A DNA stretch of 64,000 nucleotides from Halostella limicola (GCF_003675875.1 NZ_RCDI01000003.1:310001-374000), one strand, 5' to 3'. Shown: positions 41,425-51,231, counted from the stretch's first letter. Made by a program: numbers and translations. The notes: generated from the letters alone by a model not told the origin.

Positions 41425-42638
41425 AGGCCGTCGTCGTCGCCGCCGGCGAGGGGACGCGGATGCGCCCGCTGACCGCCGAGCGGCCCAAGCCGATGCTCCC
41501 GGTCGCCGGGACGCCGATGCTCGAACGCGTGATGAGCGCCTGTGAGGGGGTCGTCGACGGCTACGTGCTCGTCGTCGGCTACCGCGCCGACGCCATCCGC
41601 GAGCACGTCGGCGAGTCGTTTCGCGGGCTCCCCGTCGACTACGTCGAGCAGGAGGAGCAACTGGGCACGGCCCACGCCATCGGGCGCGCCGAGGCGCACG
41701 TCGACGAGCGCTTCCTCGCGCTGAACGGCGACGTGGTCTTCGACCCCGAGCTCGTCGAACAGCTCGCCGAGACGGGGACGACCGCCATCGCGACGATGCG
41801 GGTCGACGACCCCACGTCGTACGGCGTGGTCGGAACGGACGACGCCGGCGACGGCCGCCCGAGCGCGACGAGCATCGTCGAGAAGCCGGACGACCCGCCG
41901 TCGAACCTCGCCAACCTCGGCCTCTACGCGTTCGATCCGGTGATCTTCGACTACATCGAGCGCACCGGGATGAGCCAGCGCGGCGAGTACGAGATAACGG
42001 AGTCGCTGGAGATGCTGCTCGACGACGACCACCCGGTCGCCGTCGTCGAACACGACGGCCGCTGGCTGGACGTCGGTCGCCCGTGGGAACTGTTAGACGC
42101 CACGGAGGCCGAACTGGAGGGGCTGGAGCCCCGAATCGAGGGCGAGGTCGAGGAGCGGGCGACGCTGAAAGGGTCCGTCGTGGTCGAGGCGGGCGCGCGC
42201 GTCCGCAACGGCGCGTACGTCGAGGGCCCGGCGGTCATCCAGTCCGGCGCGGACGTAGGCCCGAACGCCTACGTGCGCGGCGCGTCGGTGATCGGTCCGG
42301 ACGTCCGGATCGGCAACGCCGTCGAGGTGAAGAACTCGATCATGATGGAGGGGGCCTCCGCGGGCCACCTCTCGTACGTCGGCGACTCCGTGATCGGCCG
42401 CGACGCGAACCTCGGTGCCGGCACCACGGTGGCGAACCTCCGTCACGACGACGCGAACGTGGCGATGGACGTGAAAGGCGAGCGCGTCGACACCGGCCGC
42501 CGGAAGCTCGGCGTCGTCCTCGCCGACGGCGTGAAGACGGGCATCAACACCAGCCTCAACGCCGGCACGAAGCTCGGCGCCGGGGCCATGACGCGTCCCG
42601 GGGAGAGCGTGATGGAAGACAGGGGTGAGTCGCTATGA
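41421..42638 (+). CDS. Bifunctional sugar-1-phosphate nucleotidyltransferase with left-handed beta-helix (GlmU-like)
   Basis: A 405-residue protein. The N-terminal GT-A domain has AAGEGTRMRPLTAERPKPML (signature) and LALNGDVVFDPELV. The C-terminal hexapeptide repeats (VVEAGARVRNGAYVEGPAVI, ADVGPNAYVRGASVIGPDVR) form an acetyltransferase-like helix. By analogy with archaeal proteins it could make UDP-GlcNAc or UDP-glucose from sugar phosphates. Translation is coupled by ATGA overlaps on both sides. Confidence 0.88.
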   Translation: MKAVVVAAGEGTRMRPLTAERPKPMLPVAGTPMLERVMSACEGVVDGYVLVVGYRADAIREHVGESFRGLPVDYVEQEEQLGTAHAIGRAEAHVDERFLALNGDVVFDPELVEQLAETGTTAIATMRVDDPTSYGVVGTDDAGDGRPSATSIVEKPDDPPSNLANLGLYAFDPVIFDYIERTGMSQRGEYEITESLEMLLDDDHPVAVVEHDGRWLDVGRPWELLDATEAELEGLEPRIEGEVEERATLKGSVVVEAGARVRNGAYVEGPAVIQSGADVGPNAYVRGASVIGPDVRIGNAVEVKNSIMMEGASAGHLSYVGDSVIGRDANLGAGTTVANLRHDDANVAMDVKGERVDTGRRKLGVVLADGVKTGINTSLNAGTKLGAGAMTRPGESVMEDRGESL

Positions 42639-43801
42639 AGGCCGTCATCCTGGCGGCCGGCGAGGGCCAGCGGCTCGAACCGCTGACGAACCGCCGCCCC
42701 AAGCCGATGGTGCCGATCGCGAACCAGCCGCTGCTGGAGTACGTCATCGACTCCGTCTCCGACGCCGGGATCGACGAGATCGTCCTCGTCGTCGGCTACA
42801 AGCGCGAGCGGATCCAGACGTACTTCGGCGACGGCCACCGCTGGGGCGTCGACATCGAGTACGCGGTCCAGGAGAAACAGCTCGGCACCGGTCACGCCGT
42901 CCTGCAGGCCGAGGACTACGTCGACGACGAGTTCCTCGTGCTCAACGGCGACCGGATCATCACCGCGGACCTGGTCGAGCAACTGGTCGAGACCCGCTCG
43001 GAGACGAGCGAGACGGTGATGGCAGTCACCCGCGCCGACGACCCGACGGAGTACGGCGTCGTCACGCTCGACGGCGACCGCGTCACCGGGATCACTGAGA
43101 AGCCGCGGGCGCCGGCCGCGCCGTCGGACATCGTCAACGCCGGCGTGTACGCCTTCGACCAGTCCGTGTTCGACGCCATCCGCGAGATCGAACCCAATCC
43201 CGCGGGCGAGCTCGCGCTGACCGCGGCCATCGAGCGCCATCTGGACGACGAACCCGTCCGGGCAGCGCGGTACCGCGGCCTCTGGGTCGACGTCTCCTAC
43301 CTCTGGGACGTCACTGCGGTCACCGCCCAGGTACTCGACGAGCTCGACGACCCGATCCAGAACGGCGTCGTCGACGAGGGGGCGCGGGTCGCCGACGACG
43401 TCCGGATCGGCTCCGACACGCGCGTCGGCGCGAACGCGACGATCCGCCGCGGGACCGCGCTCGGGAACAACGTCACCGTCGGCGCGAACGCCGTCCTGTC
43501 GAACGTCGTCGCCTTCGACGACGCGACGATCGGCGACGGCGCCGTCCTGCGTGACTGCATCGTCGCCGAGAACGCGACGGTCGGGCCGAACACCACGGTG
43601 CCCGGCGGGCCGGCGGACGTGGTCGTCGACGACACCTACTGCGAGTCGGTCGATCTAGGCGCGGTCGTCGGCGACAACGCGTCGGTCGGCGGCGGGTCCG
43701 TCCTCGTGGGCGGCACCATCATCGGCGACGGCGCGACGGTACAGGACGGGGTGACCGTCTCGGGACGCGTCCCGACGGACGCGGAGGTGCGGAGGGGATA
43801 A
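42635..43801 (+). CDS. Second GlmU-like sugar nucleotidyltransferase
   Basis: A 388-residue paralogue of the previous gene. AAGEGQRLEPLTNRRPKPMV opens the catalytic domain and GDRIITADLVEQLVETRSE follows. The beta-helix part (DDVRIGSDTRVGANATIRRG) is longer in turns and ends TVSGRVPTDAEVRRG. Two adjacent enzymes may use different sugar-1-phosphates, for example glucose and glucosamine/N-acetylglucosamine. A ribosome site is near (GGGGTGAG). Confidence 0.88.
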   Translation: MKAVILAAGEGQRLEPLTNRRPKPMVPIANQPLLEYVIDSVSDAGIDEIVLVVGYKRERIQTYFGDGHRWGVDIEYAVQEKQLGTGHAVLQAEDYVDDEFLVLNGDRIITADLVEQLVETRSETSETVMAVTRADDPTEYGVVTLDGDRVTGITEKPRAPAAPSDIVNAGVYAFDQSVFDAIREIEPNPAGELALTAAIERHLDDEPVRAARYRGLWVDVSYLWDVTAVTAQVLDELDDPIQNGVVDEGARVADDVRIGSDTRVGANATIRRGTALGNNVTVGANAVLSNVVAFDDATIGDGAVLRDCIVAENATVGPNTTVPGGPADVVVDDTYCESVDLGAVVGDNASVGGGSVLVGGTIIGDGATVQDGVTVSGRVPTDAEVRRG

Positions 43802-43803
43802 CC

Positions 43804-45600
43804 ATGTGTGGAATCATCGGCTACATCGGCACGAAATCGCCGCTCTCGGTTGTCGCGACGGGGCTGAAGAACCTGGAGTACCGCGGCTACGACTCCGCGG
43901 GCATCGCGCTGAACAACGGCGGCATCGAGGTGTACAAACAGGAGGGCGAGATCGACGACCTCGAACTCCCCGAATCGTCGGACGCGACCTGCGGGATCGG
44001 CCACACCCGCTGGTCGACCCACGGCAAGCCGACCGACGCGAACGCGCACCCGCACACCGACTGCTCGGGCCGGATCGCCGTCGTCCACAACGGGATCATC
44101 GAGAACTACGACGCCCTCAAGGACGAGCTCTCCGACCACGAGTTTACCAGCGAGACGGACACGGAGGTCATCCCACACCTCCTCGAAGAGGCGTACGACG
44201 GCGACGACCTCGTCGGGGCGGTGCAGGCCATCCTCCCACGGCTGGAGGGGAGTTACGCCTTCGCGGTGACCGCCGCCGGCCACGACGGCATGGTCGCCGC
44301 GCGGATGGACAGCCCGCTGGTCGTCGGCCGCGGCGAGGACGGCAACTTCGTCGCCAGCGACGTGACGGCGTTTCTCGAACACACCCGCGAGGTGTCGTAC
44401 CTGGAGGACGGCGACGTCGTCTCCGTCACCGCAGACGGCGTCACCGTCTACGACGCCGAGGGGGTCGTCGACCGGGCGGTCCAGACCGTCGACTGGGAGG
44501 CCGACGCCGCCGAGAAGGGCGGCTACGACCACTACATGCTCAAGGAGATCCACGAGCAGCCCCGGTCGCTCCGCCAGACCCTGTCCGGGCGCGTCGACGC
44601 GGTCGAGGGCGACGTCGACCTGGACCTCGACATGCCCGAGCAGTACCTCCAGTCAGTCACGGAGATACAGATCGTCGCCTGCGGCACGTCCTACCACGCC
44701 GGCCTCTACGCGCAGCAGCTGATCGAGGAGCTCGCGAACGTCCGCGTCTCCGTCCACGTCGCCAGCGAGTACGAGTTCAACGGGGGCCGCGACCCGTGGC
44801 GAACGCTCGTGATGGCCGTCACGCAGAGCGGCGAGACGGCGGACACGCTCTCGGCGATGCGCGAGGCGGCCCGCGCCGGCGCGCGGACGCTCGCGGTCAC
44901 GAACACCGTCGGGAGCACGGCCGCCCGCGAGGCCGACGACGTGGTCTACATCCGCGCCGGCCCGGAGATCGGCGTCGCCGCGACGAAGACGTTCGCGGCG
45001 CAGGTGACGACGCTCTCGCTGCTGTCCGTCTACCTCGGCCGCGAGCGGGGCAAGCTGTCGGCCGACGAGGCGAGCGAACTGCTCGAGAACGCCCGGGGCC
45101 TCCCGGGGGCGATCCAACAGATACTGGACGTCGAGGACGAGATCAAGGCGGTCGCCGAGGAGTACGTCGACGGCGACGCCTTCTTCTTCATCGGCCGGAA
45201 GCTCGGCTGCCCGGTCGCGCTGGAGGGGGCGCTCAAGCTGAAGGAAATCTCCTACGCCCATGCCGAGGGGTTCGCCGCCGGCGAACTGAAACACGGCACC
45301 CTCGCGCTGGTGACGCCCGAGACGCCGGTGCTCGCCGTCCTCACCGAGGGCGCGAACCCGCAGGCGACGCTCAACAACGTGAAGGAGGTCGAGTCCCGCG
45401 GCGCGCCGGTGATCGGCGTCACCTCGCACGACCCCGCGGAGAAGTTCCTCGACGCCAGCTTCGAGGTTCCCGACCTGGGCCGCCTCGAACCGCTGCTGGC
45501 GAACATCTACCTGCAGCTGTTCGCCTACCACGTCGCGAAGCTGAAGGGCCGCTCCATCGACAAGCCGCGGAACCTTGCGAAGAGCGTTACCGTCGAGTAG
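43804..45600 (+). CDS. glmS: Glutamine-fructose-6-phosphate aminotransferase
   Basis: A 598-residue enzyme making glucosamine-6-phosphate, the entry to amino sugars. The glutaminase domain begins with nucleophile C2 (MCGIIGYIGTKSPL) and has RGYDSAGIAL, GHTRWSTHGKPTDANAHPHT. Two SIS domains follow (VACGTSYHAGLYAQQLIEEL; LGCPVALEGALKLKEISYAH). The C-terminus LKGRSIDKPRNLAKSVTVE is diagnostic. It closes the TrmB-controlled operon, two bases after the second nucleotidyltransferase, with a GGAGGGG-type ribosome site. Confidence 0.97.
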   Translation: MCGIIGYIGTKSPLSVVATGLKNLEYRGYDSAGIALNNGGIEVYKQEGEIDDLELPESSDATCGIGHTRWSTHGKPTDANAHPHTDCSGRIAVVHNGIIENYDALKDELSDHEFTSETDTEVIPHLLEEAYDGDDLVGAVQAILPRLEGSYAFAVTAAGHDGMVAARMDSPLVVGRGEDGNFVASDVTAFLEHTREVSYLEDGDVVSVTADGVTVYDAEGVVDRAVQTVDWEADAAEKGGYDHYMLKEIHEQPRSLRQTLSGRVDAVEGDVDLDLDMPEQYLQSVTEIQIVACGTSYHAGLYAQQLIEELANVRVSVHVASEYEFNGGRDPWRTLVMAVTQSGETADTLSAMREAARAGARTLAVTNTVGSTAAREADDVVYIRAGPEIGVAATKTFAAQVTTLSLLSVYLGRERGKLSADEASELLENARGLPGAIQQILDVEDEIKAVAEEYVDGDAFFFIGRKLGCPVALEGALKLKEISYAHAEGFAAGELKHGTLALVTPETPVLAVLTEGANPQATLNNVKEVESRGAPVIGVTSHDPAEKFLDASFEVPDLGRLEPLLANIYLQLFAYHVAKLKGRSIDKPRNLAKSVTVE

Positions 45601-45654
45601 CGCGCCTCACTGCTGCGATCCCCGCCGGTTTCTCGATTTCTCGTTTCCCGCTCG

Positions 45655-46938
45655 CTACCAGGTCAGCCCCTCGTACGCGTCGAGCGCGTCCGTATCCACG
45701 TCGATCCGGCGGCCGTCGATCAGCACCTTCCGGGCCATCCCCGAGAAGTCGAGGTCAGCGAACTCCGGCCACTCGGTCGCGACCATCGCGGCGTCGGCCC
45801 CGTCGAGCGCCGCCTCGGCGGACGCGGCGTAGCGCACGTCGGGGTACTTCTCGCGGGCGTTCTCCGTGGCGACGGGGTCGTACGCGACGACGTCCGCGCC
45901 GCGTTCTTGCAGGTGGCCGATGAGGTCCATCGCCCGGGACCCGCGGACGTCGTCGGTGCCGGGTTTGAACGCGACGCCGAGGACCGCGACGCGGGCGCCC
46001 TCGGGATCGACGTGTCCCGCCAGCAGGTCCACCATCCGTCGGGGCTGGAGGTCGTTGACCGAGACGACGGCGTTCAGCAGTTCGGGTTCGTACCCCTGTT
46101 TCCGCGCGAGCGCGCGGACGGCGTCGACGTCTTTCGGGAAGCAGGAGCCACCCCAGCCGAGGCCGGACCGGAGGAACTTCGCCGAGATGCGGTCGTCGAG
46201 GCCGACGGCGTCGAACACCTCGTAGGCGTCCACGTCGAGATCCTTGCAGACGTTGCCGAGTTCGTTCACCAGCGACACCTTCGACGCGAGCATCGTGTTG
46301 TTGGCGTACTTGATCATCTCGGCCTCGCGCAGGCCGGTGTCGACCACCGTCGTCCGCTCGCGCAGGTCGGCGTAGAGGTCCCGCAGCAGGTCTCGAACCC
46401 ACTCCTGTTCGGACCCGACGACGATCTTGTCCGGATGGAGGAAGTCCTCGACCGCGGTGCTCATCCGGAGGAACTCGGGGTTCATTCCGAGACCGAGGTC
46501 CTCCCCGACGGTCTTGCCGGACGCCCGCTCGACGGCGGGGCCGATCACTTCGTCAGTCGTCCCCGGCACGACTGTGCTCTTGGTGACGACGGCGTGGCGC
46601 CCGGCTTTGTCGCCCAGCGCGTCGCCCAGCGCCTCCGCGCCGGCCTCCATCACCGCGAGGTCGATGCTGCCGTCCTCCTGGGAGGGCGTCGGCAGGCACA
46701 GCAGCGTGAGGTCGCTGTCGACCACCGCGCCGTAGTCGGTCGTCGCGCGCAGTCGATCGCCGGCGTTGCGCTCGATCCGCTCCTGCAGCCCTTCCTCGTG
46801 GATCGGCGCTTCTCCGTCGTTGATCGTCCCCACGACCTCCTCGTCGATGTCGACGTTCACCACCTCGTGACCGAGGTCGGCGAGGCAGGCGGCCACGGTC
46901 GTCCCGACGTAGCCGCTGCCGACGATCGAGACGTTCAC
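45655..46938 (-). CDS. aglM: UDP-glucose 6-dehydrogenase (AglM)
   Basis: A 427-residue dehydrogenase oxidising UDP-glucose to UDP-glucuronate, supplying hexuronic acid for the haloarchaeal N-glycan. The NAD loop is VSIVGSGYVGTTVAACLADL. KSTVVPGTTDEVIG and NPEFLRMSTAVEDFLHPDKI are family motifs, and GWGGSCFPKDVDAVRALA holds the catalytic Cys. The GTG at 46938 overlaps the upstream epimerase stop (GTGA). This is better than a GTG nine codons further up. Confidence 0.92.
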   Translation of the reverse strand: MNVSIVGSGYVGTTVAACLADLGHEVVNVDIDEEVVGTINDGEAPIHEEGLQERIERNAGDRLRATTDYGAVVDSDLTLLCLPTPSQEDGSIDLAVMEAGAEALGDALGDKAGRHAVVTKSTVVPGTTDEVIGPAVERASGKTVGEDLGLGMNPEFLRMSTAVEDFLHPDKIVVGSEQEWVRDLLRDLYADLRERTTVVDTGLREAEMIKYANNTMLASKVSLVNELGNVCKDLDVDAYEVFDAVGLDDRISAKFLRSGLGWGGSCFPKDVDAVRALARKQGYEPELLNAVVSVNDLQPRRMVDLLAGHVDPEGARVAVLGVAFKPGTDDVRGSRAMDLIGHLQERGADVVAYDPVATENAREKYPDVRYAASAEAALDGADAAMVATEWPEFADLDFSGMARKVLIDGRRIDVDTDALDAYEGLTW

Positions 46939-47918
46939 GACTCGATCACCAGCGGTTCGTACCACTCGCGGTTCTCGACGTACCAGTCGACGAAGCGGGA
47001 GACGCCGTCCCGGATACTCACGCTCGGTTCGTAATCGAGGAGTTCGCTGGCTTTCGTCACGTCGGCGTGTGTGTGTCGCGCGTCGGCCTCGTTCGGCTCC
47101 GTGTACTCGATGTCGACGTCGGCCCCCGTCTCGGCGACGATGTGCTCCGCGAGTTCCTGGATAGTGATGTTCCCGCTGGACCCGACGTTTATCGCCTCGC
47201 CGTCGGCCGCGTCGGTATCGAGCAGCGCGAGGTTCGCGTCGACGATGTCGTCGACGTACGTGAAGTCCCGCGTCTGCTGACCGTCGCCGTAGATGATCGG
47301 TGGCTCCCCGTTGAGACAGCGCGACGTGAAGTTCGTGATCGCCATGTTGGGCCGCATCCGGGGCCCGTAAACGGTGAAGTGGCGCAGGCTTACCGTCGCG
47401 ACGTCGTGGAGATTGTCCCAGACGCGACAGTAGTGTTCGGAGGCGAGCTTCGTGATCGCGTAGGGGCTCTGCGGATAGTTCGCATGGTCCTCGTCGTACG
47501 GCAGGTAGTCGTCTTTCCCGTACACCGACGACGAGGAGGCGTTCACGACTCGACGGACGCCGTGGTCGGCCGACGCTTCGAGGACGTTCAGCAGGCCGCC
47601 GACGTTGTTCTTGTTGTACGCGTGCGGGTTCTCGACGCTCGTGCGGACGCCCGCCTTCGCCGCCTCGTGGTAGACGAACTCAACGTCGTCGTCCGCCACG
47701 ATGCTACGGACCAGTTCCTCGTCCGTGATCGATCCCTCGACGAACCGGAACCGGTCGCCGCCGGTGTCGCGACACCGCTCGAGGTTGCGCTCCTTAATCC
47801 GGACGTCGTAGTACGGATCGAGGTTGTCGAGTACCGTTACTCGGTGACCGTCCGACAGCAGTCGCTCGGCGATGTGTGAGCCGATGAAACCCGCACCGCC
47901 TGTCACGAGAACGTTCAT
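46935..47918 (-). CDS. NAD-dependent UDP-sugar 4-epimerase
   Basis: A 327-residue extended SDR enzyme of the GalE/UDP-glucuronate 4-epimerase type. VLVTGGAGFIGSHIAERLLS, then SSSVYGKDDYLPYDED and SPYAITKLASEHYCR (catalytic YxxxK), then TVYGPRMRPNMAITNFTSR. The sequence DYEPSVSIRDGVSRFVDWYV is the usual tail. Being translated together with aglM suggests it converts UDP-GlcA to UDP-GalA or works on UDP-glucose/galactose. It lies 54 bases after aglF. Confidence 0.9.
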   Translation of the reverse strand: MNVLVTGGAGFIGSHIAERLLSDGHRVTVLDNLDPYYDVRIKERNLERCRDTGGDRFRFVEGSITDEELVRSIVADDDVEFVYHEAAKAGVRTSVENPHAYNKNNVGGLLNVLEASADHGVRRVVNASSSSVYGKDDYLPYDEDHANYPQSPYAITKLASEHYCRVWDNLHDVATVSLRHFTVYGPRMRPNMAITNFTSRCLNGEPPIIYGDGQQTRDFTYVDDIVDANLALLDTDAADGEAINVGSSGNITIQELAEHIVAETGADVDIEYTEPNEADARHTHADVTKASELLDYEPSVSIRDGVSRFVDWYVENREWYEPLVIES

Positions 47919-47972
47919 GTCTGGACCCTCGGCGGGGACCGGTTTGTGATTTCCGGTTCGATCGGTCGTGGC

Positions 47973-48701
47973 CTACTGCTCCGGCGTTTCGCCTTCGCTG
48001 ATCCGCCGTTCCGCCTCGTCCTTGTCGTCGGGATAGCCCACGTCGATCCGCCAGCCGTCCATCCGGATCGCGTCGATGGTGCGGCCGGACTGGATCAGCA
48101 GGTCCACGGCGTCGGGCAGTTCGTACTCGCCGCGGTCGCTGGGCTGGACGAGGTGACAGGCGTGGAAGATCGCGGGAGTGAACGAGTAGAAACCGGTCAT
48201 CACGAGGTTCGACGGCGGGTCGTCCGGCTTCTCCATCAGTTCGATTATCTCGCCGTACTCGTTCGTGTCGCAGACGCCGTACCGCGATGCTTCCTCCATC
48301 GGCACCTCCTCGACGAGAAACGCCGCGTCGGCGCGTTCCTCCTGCTGGCGGCGGACCACGTCGCCGAGGTTCGCCCGGAAGACGTTGTCGCCGAGCATGA
48401 GGACGAAGTCGTCGTCGACGTAAGGTTCGGCCTGCAGGAGCGCGTGCGCGAGGCCGAGCTGCTCGCGCTGGTGGGCGTAGGTGATCGGCACGCCGCGGTA
48501 CTCGTCGTCGTACCGCTCGATGATCTGCTCTTTCTTGTAGCCGACGACCACGATGAACTCGTCGATGCCGATGTCGACGAGGTTGTCGAAGACGTCTTCG
48601 ATCAGCGGCTTCCCGTCGACTTCGACGAGGACCTTCGGCTTGTCGTCGGTGAGCGGGCGCAGCCGGGTGCCCTTGCCCGCGGCGAGGATGACGGCTTGCA
48701 T
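47973..48701 (-). CDS. aglF: UTP-glucose-1-phosphate uridylyltransferase (AglF)
   Basis: A 242-residue nucleotidyltransferase that makes UDP-glucose for AglM and AglJ. AVILAAGKGTRLRPLTDDKP, LMLGDNVFRANLGDVV and IELMEKPDDPPSNLVMTGFY are clear. The tail CHLVQPSDRGEYELPDAVD is shared with the paralogue at 24004. It is the first gene of the aglF-epimerase-aglM operon; a TATA-like element (minus strand, near 48727-48738) stands about 30 bases before the ATG. Confidence 0.9.
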   Translation of the reverse strand: MQAVILAAGKGTRLRPLTDDKPKVLVEVDGKPLIEDVFDNLVDIGIDEFIVVVGYKKEQIIERYDDEYRGVPITYAHQREQLGLAHALLQAEPYVDDDFVLMLGDNVFRANLGDVVRRQQEERADAAFLVEEVPMEEASRYGVCDTNEYGEIIELMEKPDDPPSNLVMTGFYSFTPAIFHACHLVQPSDRGEYELPDAVDLLIQSGRTIDAIRMDGWRIDVGYPDDKDEAERRISEGETPEQ

Positions 48702-48788
48702 ACGTATGTCCTCGCGAACGTGACTCTTACAAATTTCGGCTGCCGTCTTTCCCAGAGGTTTATCGGTCGACCCAGAAATATACCATCA

Positions 48789-49562
48789 ATGGCAGTGCCC
48801 ACTGAGATCGACGTTGCAATACCGACGTACAACTCGGGGGACGTTCTCAAGGGAACGCTCGATTCGCTGGCGTGCGCTGAACGGAACTGCGACAGTCGAA
48901 TCGTCCGAATAATCGTCATCGACAACCAGAGCGAGGACGACACCGAAGCGATCGTGAGCGAACGGACCAACACGTACGACTGGGACCTCGACTTCGTCTC
49001 GGAGTCCAGCAACCTCCCCCAAGCGCGTGAGATGGCTATCGATCGAGTGACGAGCGACTGGTTCCTGTTTCTCGACGACGACACGCGAGTCCGAGAGACG
49101 TACCTTCGGACGCTCACGACGACGGCCGCACCGACGATCGGAGCGGTACAGGGCCGGAAGTCCTCCCGAACGGAGCGCAACACCGACTGGGTCCGGCGCC
49201 GGTCGAGACGCGGGGGAACGCACGCGACGCTCGTGCGCCGAGAGGCGGTTGACGGACTCTCGTATCCGGACGACCTCGCTGTCCTCGAAGACGAGTACAC
49301 GCGACGGTACGTGGAAGACCGTGGCTACTTGTGGGTGTTCAACCACCAAGCGCGGTTCGACCACGCGAACCAGGACCGTCATCCGATCGGGTGGTGCGAA
49401 GGGTACCTCGGCGGGAAGTACGACCTCTCGCAGTTCCACACCGTCGCCCTCAACGTCCCGTACGCTCTCCTCACTCGTCGTGATCCCGGCGCTCATCTCC
49501 GACGGACAGCGGGATGGGTCGTCGGCAGGGCCGTTCGGGAGCTATCGTCGATCGGCCAGTGA
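48789..49562 (+). CDS. GT2 glycosyltransferase
   Basis: A 257-residue soluble GT-A enzyme. TEIDVAIPTYNSGDVLKGTL opens it, VIDNQSEDDTEAIV follows and WFLFLDDDTRVRETYL is the DxD motif. The C-terminal half (CEGYLGGKYDLSQFHTVALN) is not of the AglG type. No membrane helix is present. It begins a run of more AT-rich genes in the cluster. The TATA-like GGTTTATCG (48755-48763) is about 28 bases before the ATG. Donor and acceptor are unknown. Confidence 0.82.
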   Translation: MAVPTEIDVAIPTYNSGDVLKGTLDSLACAERNCDSRIVRIIVIDNQSEDDTEAIVSERTNTYDWDLDFVSESSNLPQAREMAIDRVTSDWFLFLDDDTRVRETYLRTLTTTAAPTIGAVQGRKSSRTERNTDWVRRRSRRGGTHATLVRREAVDGLSYPDDLAVLEDEYTRRYVEDRGYLWVFNHQARFDHANQDRHPIGWCEGYLGGKYDLSQFHTVALNVPYALLTRRDPGAHLRRTAGWVVGRAVRELSSIGQ

Positions 49563-49677
49563 CCGTAACGGGGGCGAACGACCGGCCGCTTACTCGTTTC
49601 CGACTTCGTTCTCCTGCAGAGGGTGGGAGTCAACAGTCATAATTAGGAGCGTATCGTTCGCTACGTCAAGGGAGACT

Positions 49678-50151
49678 ATGTCTAAGGCCCATTCGCGAAA
49701 AATACTCGATATCGGCTGTGGGAAGAACAAACGGGAGCCGAAAGCGGTCGGACTCGACATTCGTGACTACGACCCTGTCGACGTGGTCGCAGACATCGAC
49801 CGGGAGGAACTGCCGTTCGAGAGCGATCGCTTCGAGCGGATTCTAACGTATTCGGTGCTCGAACACATGGAAAACTTGCCGAGCGTGATGGAGAAGATCC
49901 ACCGAATCGCCGAGGACGGCGCCGTGGTCGAGGGGAAAGTTCCCCACTGGAAGGATCGAAACGCGTACATCGACCCCACTCACAAGCGGTTCTTCGACGA
50001 GCGGACCTTCGACTACTGGGATCCGACGACTGAATACGGCGACCTCGAGTACTTCGACGTCGAGTTCCGCGTCCGTCGGTCGCAGCGCGTCCGTCGCCTC
50101 CAGTTCTGGAAGTCGCGACCGATCGAGTTCAAGCTGGAGGTCGTCAAATGA
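49678..50151 (+). CDS. Class I SAM-dependent methyltransferase
   Basis: A 157-residue small methyltransferase. RKILDIGCGKNKREPKAVGL is motif I and LTYSVLEHMENLPSVMEKIH motif IV with the following helix. In haloarchaea, AglP methylates a hexuronic acid of the N-glycan; this short enzyme could have a like job but sequence similarity to AglP is not certain. It overlaps the next gene by four bases (ATGA), and a weak SD (AAGGGAGAC) precedes the ATG. Confidence 0.8.
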   Translation: MSKAHSRKILDIGCGKNKREPKAVGLDIRDYDPVDVVADIDREELPFESDRFERILTYSVLEHMENLPSVMEKIHRIAEDGAVVEGKVPHWKDRNAYIDPTHKRFFDERTFDYWDPTTEYGDLEYFDVEFRVRRSQRVRRLQFWKSRPIEFKLEVVK

Positions 50152-51179
50152 GCAGCGACTCCGGACTGACGGTCGTCCTCGGTTGGGACGGGATCGACAA
50201 CGAACTCGCCACGGAGTGGGAGGTAGCCAGCGCGTTCGGGGAACACACTCGCGAACTGGAAACGTTCGACAACGACCTCCTCGGAAAACCCCATACCCAC
50301 GAGATATGGCCGTCGATCATCACCGGCCGTCCGCCCGAAGACCACGGCATCTACGCGAAGACGGAGGACGAAGGTGCGGCCTGGAACAGCCGTACTGTCG
50401 CTCTCGCCGCGCGGTTGACCAACGGTGTCGTCCCAGAGCGTATCCGGACCTCGATAGGGAAGGCCATCCGAAACGCCGGAGCCGAACTCGACTACAAGAC
50501 GCCGGCCTACTACCGAGACCGGGGGATCGAAACGGTGTTCGACGGGCGTCAGTCGCTGTCGCTCGCCGTTCCGAACTACCGAACGACCGCGGACGACGCG
50601 TTGGATATGCACTTCGACCGCGGCGCGCAGCTCGGCGAGTACCTCAACATCACGACCGACGAGCAGGGGCGGACACGTCACGAGCCGTCCGTCCCGATCC
50701 ACCGCTTGGAGCAGCGGCTGGTCAGCGAGGCGATGCGGAAACTCGGCGTGGTTCGATCGGCGATCCAGCGGGAGTACGACCTCGTGTTCGTGTGGCTCGG
50801 CTACCTCGACACGGTCGGCCATCTCGCTCCGACTGTCGACGAAGACGGATGGCAGCGTCGGGCGTACGAACAGGCGGCGAAGTGGACTCGAGAGGTCCGA
50901 TCCGATCTCACCGACGCGGACACGTTGCTCTGCGTGTCCGACCACGGACTTCAGGACGGCACCCACAGCCACAGCGCGTTCTTCGGCGCCGACGACGAGG
51001 GCGTGACCCGGGAGACGGAGACCGTCCTTGATGTCGCGGCCGCCATCGACGAGGTTACTCGATCTCGGACCGATGCCGGCGTTCCGGAGGTCAGGGACCC
51101 CTATCGCCGCGAGACATCGTCGACGACGGGCGAAGCGGAGGCCGTGCGCGATCAACTCTCCGACCTGGGCTACCTATGA
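50148..51179 (+). CDS. Alkaline-phosphatase-fold hydrolase/transferase
   Basis: A 343-residue member of the alkaline phosphatase superfamily (nucleotide pyrophosphatase/phosphodiesterase-like). D14 (LGWDGID), Thr50 in PHTHEIWPSIITGRPPEDHG as candidate nucleophile, LVFVWLGYLDTVGH and CVSDHGLQDGTHSHSAFF supply two metal sites. It has no signal peptide or membrane helix, so it acts in the cytoplasm, perhaps on nucleotide sugars or lipid-linked intermediates. The C-terminus ends in LSDLGYL like the next gene (LQDLGYME). Confidence 0.78.
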   Translation: MSSDSGLTVVLGWDGIDNELATEWEVASAFGEHTRELETFDNDLLGKPHTHEIWPSIITGRPPEDHGIYAKTEDEGAAWNSRTVALAARLTNGVVPERIRTSIGKAIRNAGAELDYKTPAYYRDRGIETVFDGRQSLSLAVPNYRTTADDALDMHFDRGAQLGEYLNITTDEQGRTRHEPSVPIHRLEQRLVSEAMRKLGVVRSAIQREYDLVFVWLGYLDTVGHLAPTVDEDGWQRRAYEQAAKWTREVRSDLTDADTLLCVSDHGLQDGTHSHSAFFGADDEGVTRETETVLDVAAAIDEVTRSRTDAGVPEVRDPYRRETSSTTGEAEAVRDQLSDLGYL

Positions 51180-51231
51180 TCTGGATGATCCCGAAGGAAA
51201 AGACGGAAATGACGGCCCGGTGCAGTAGACA

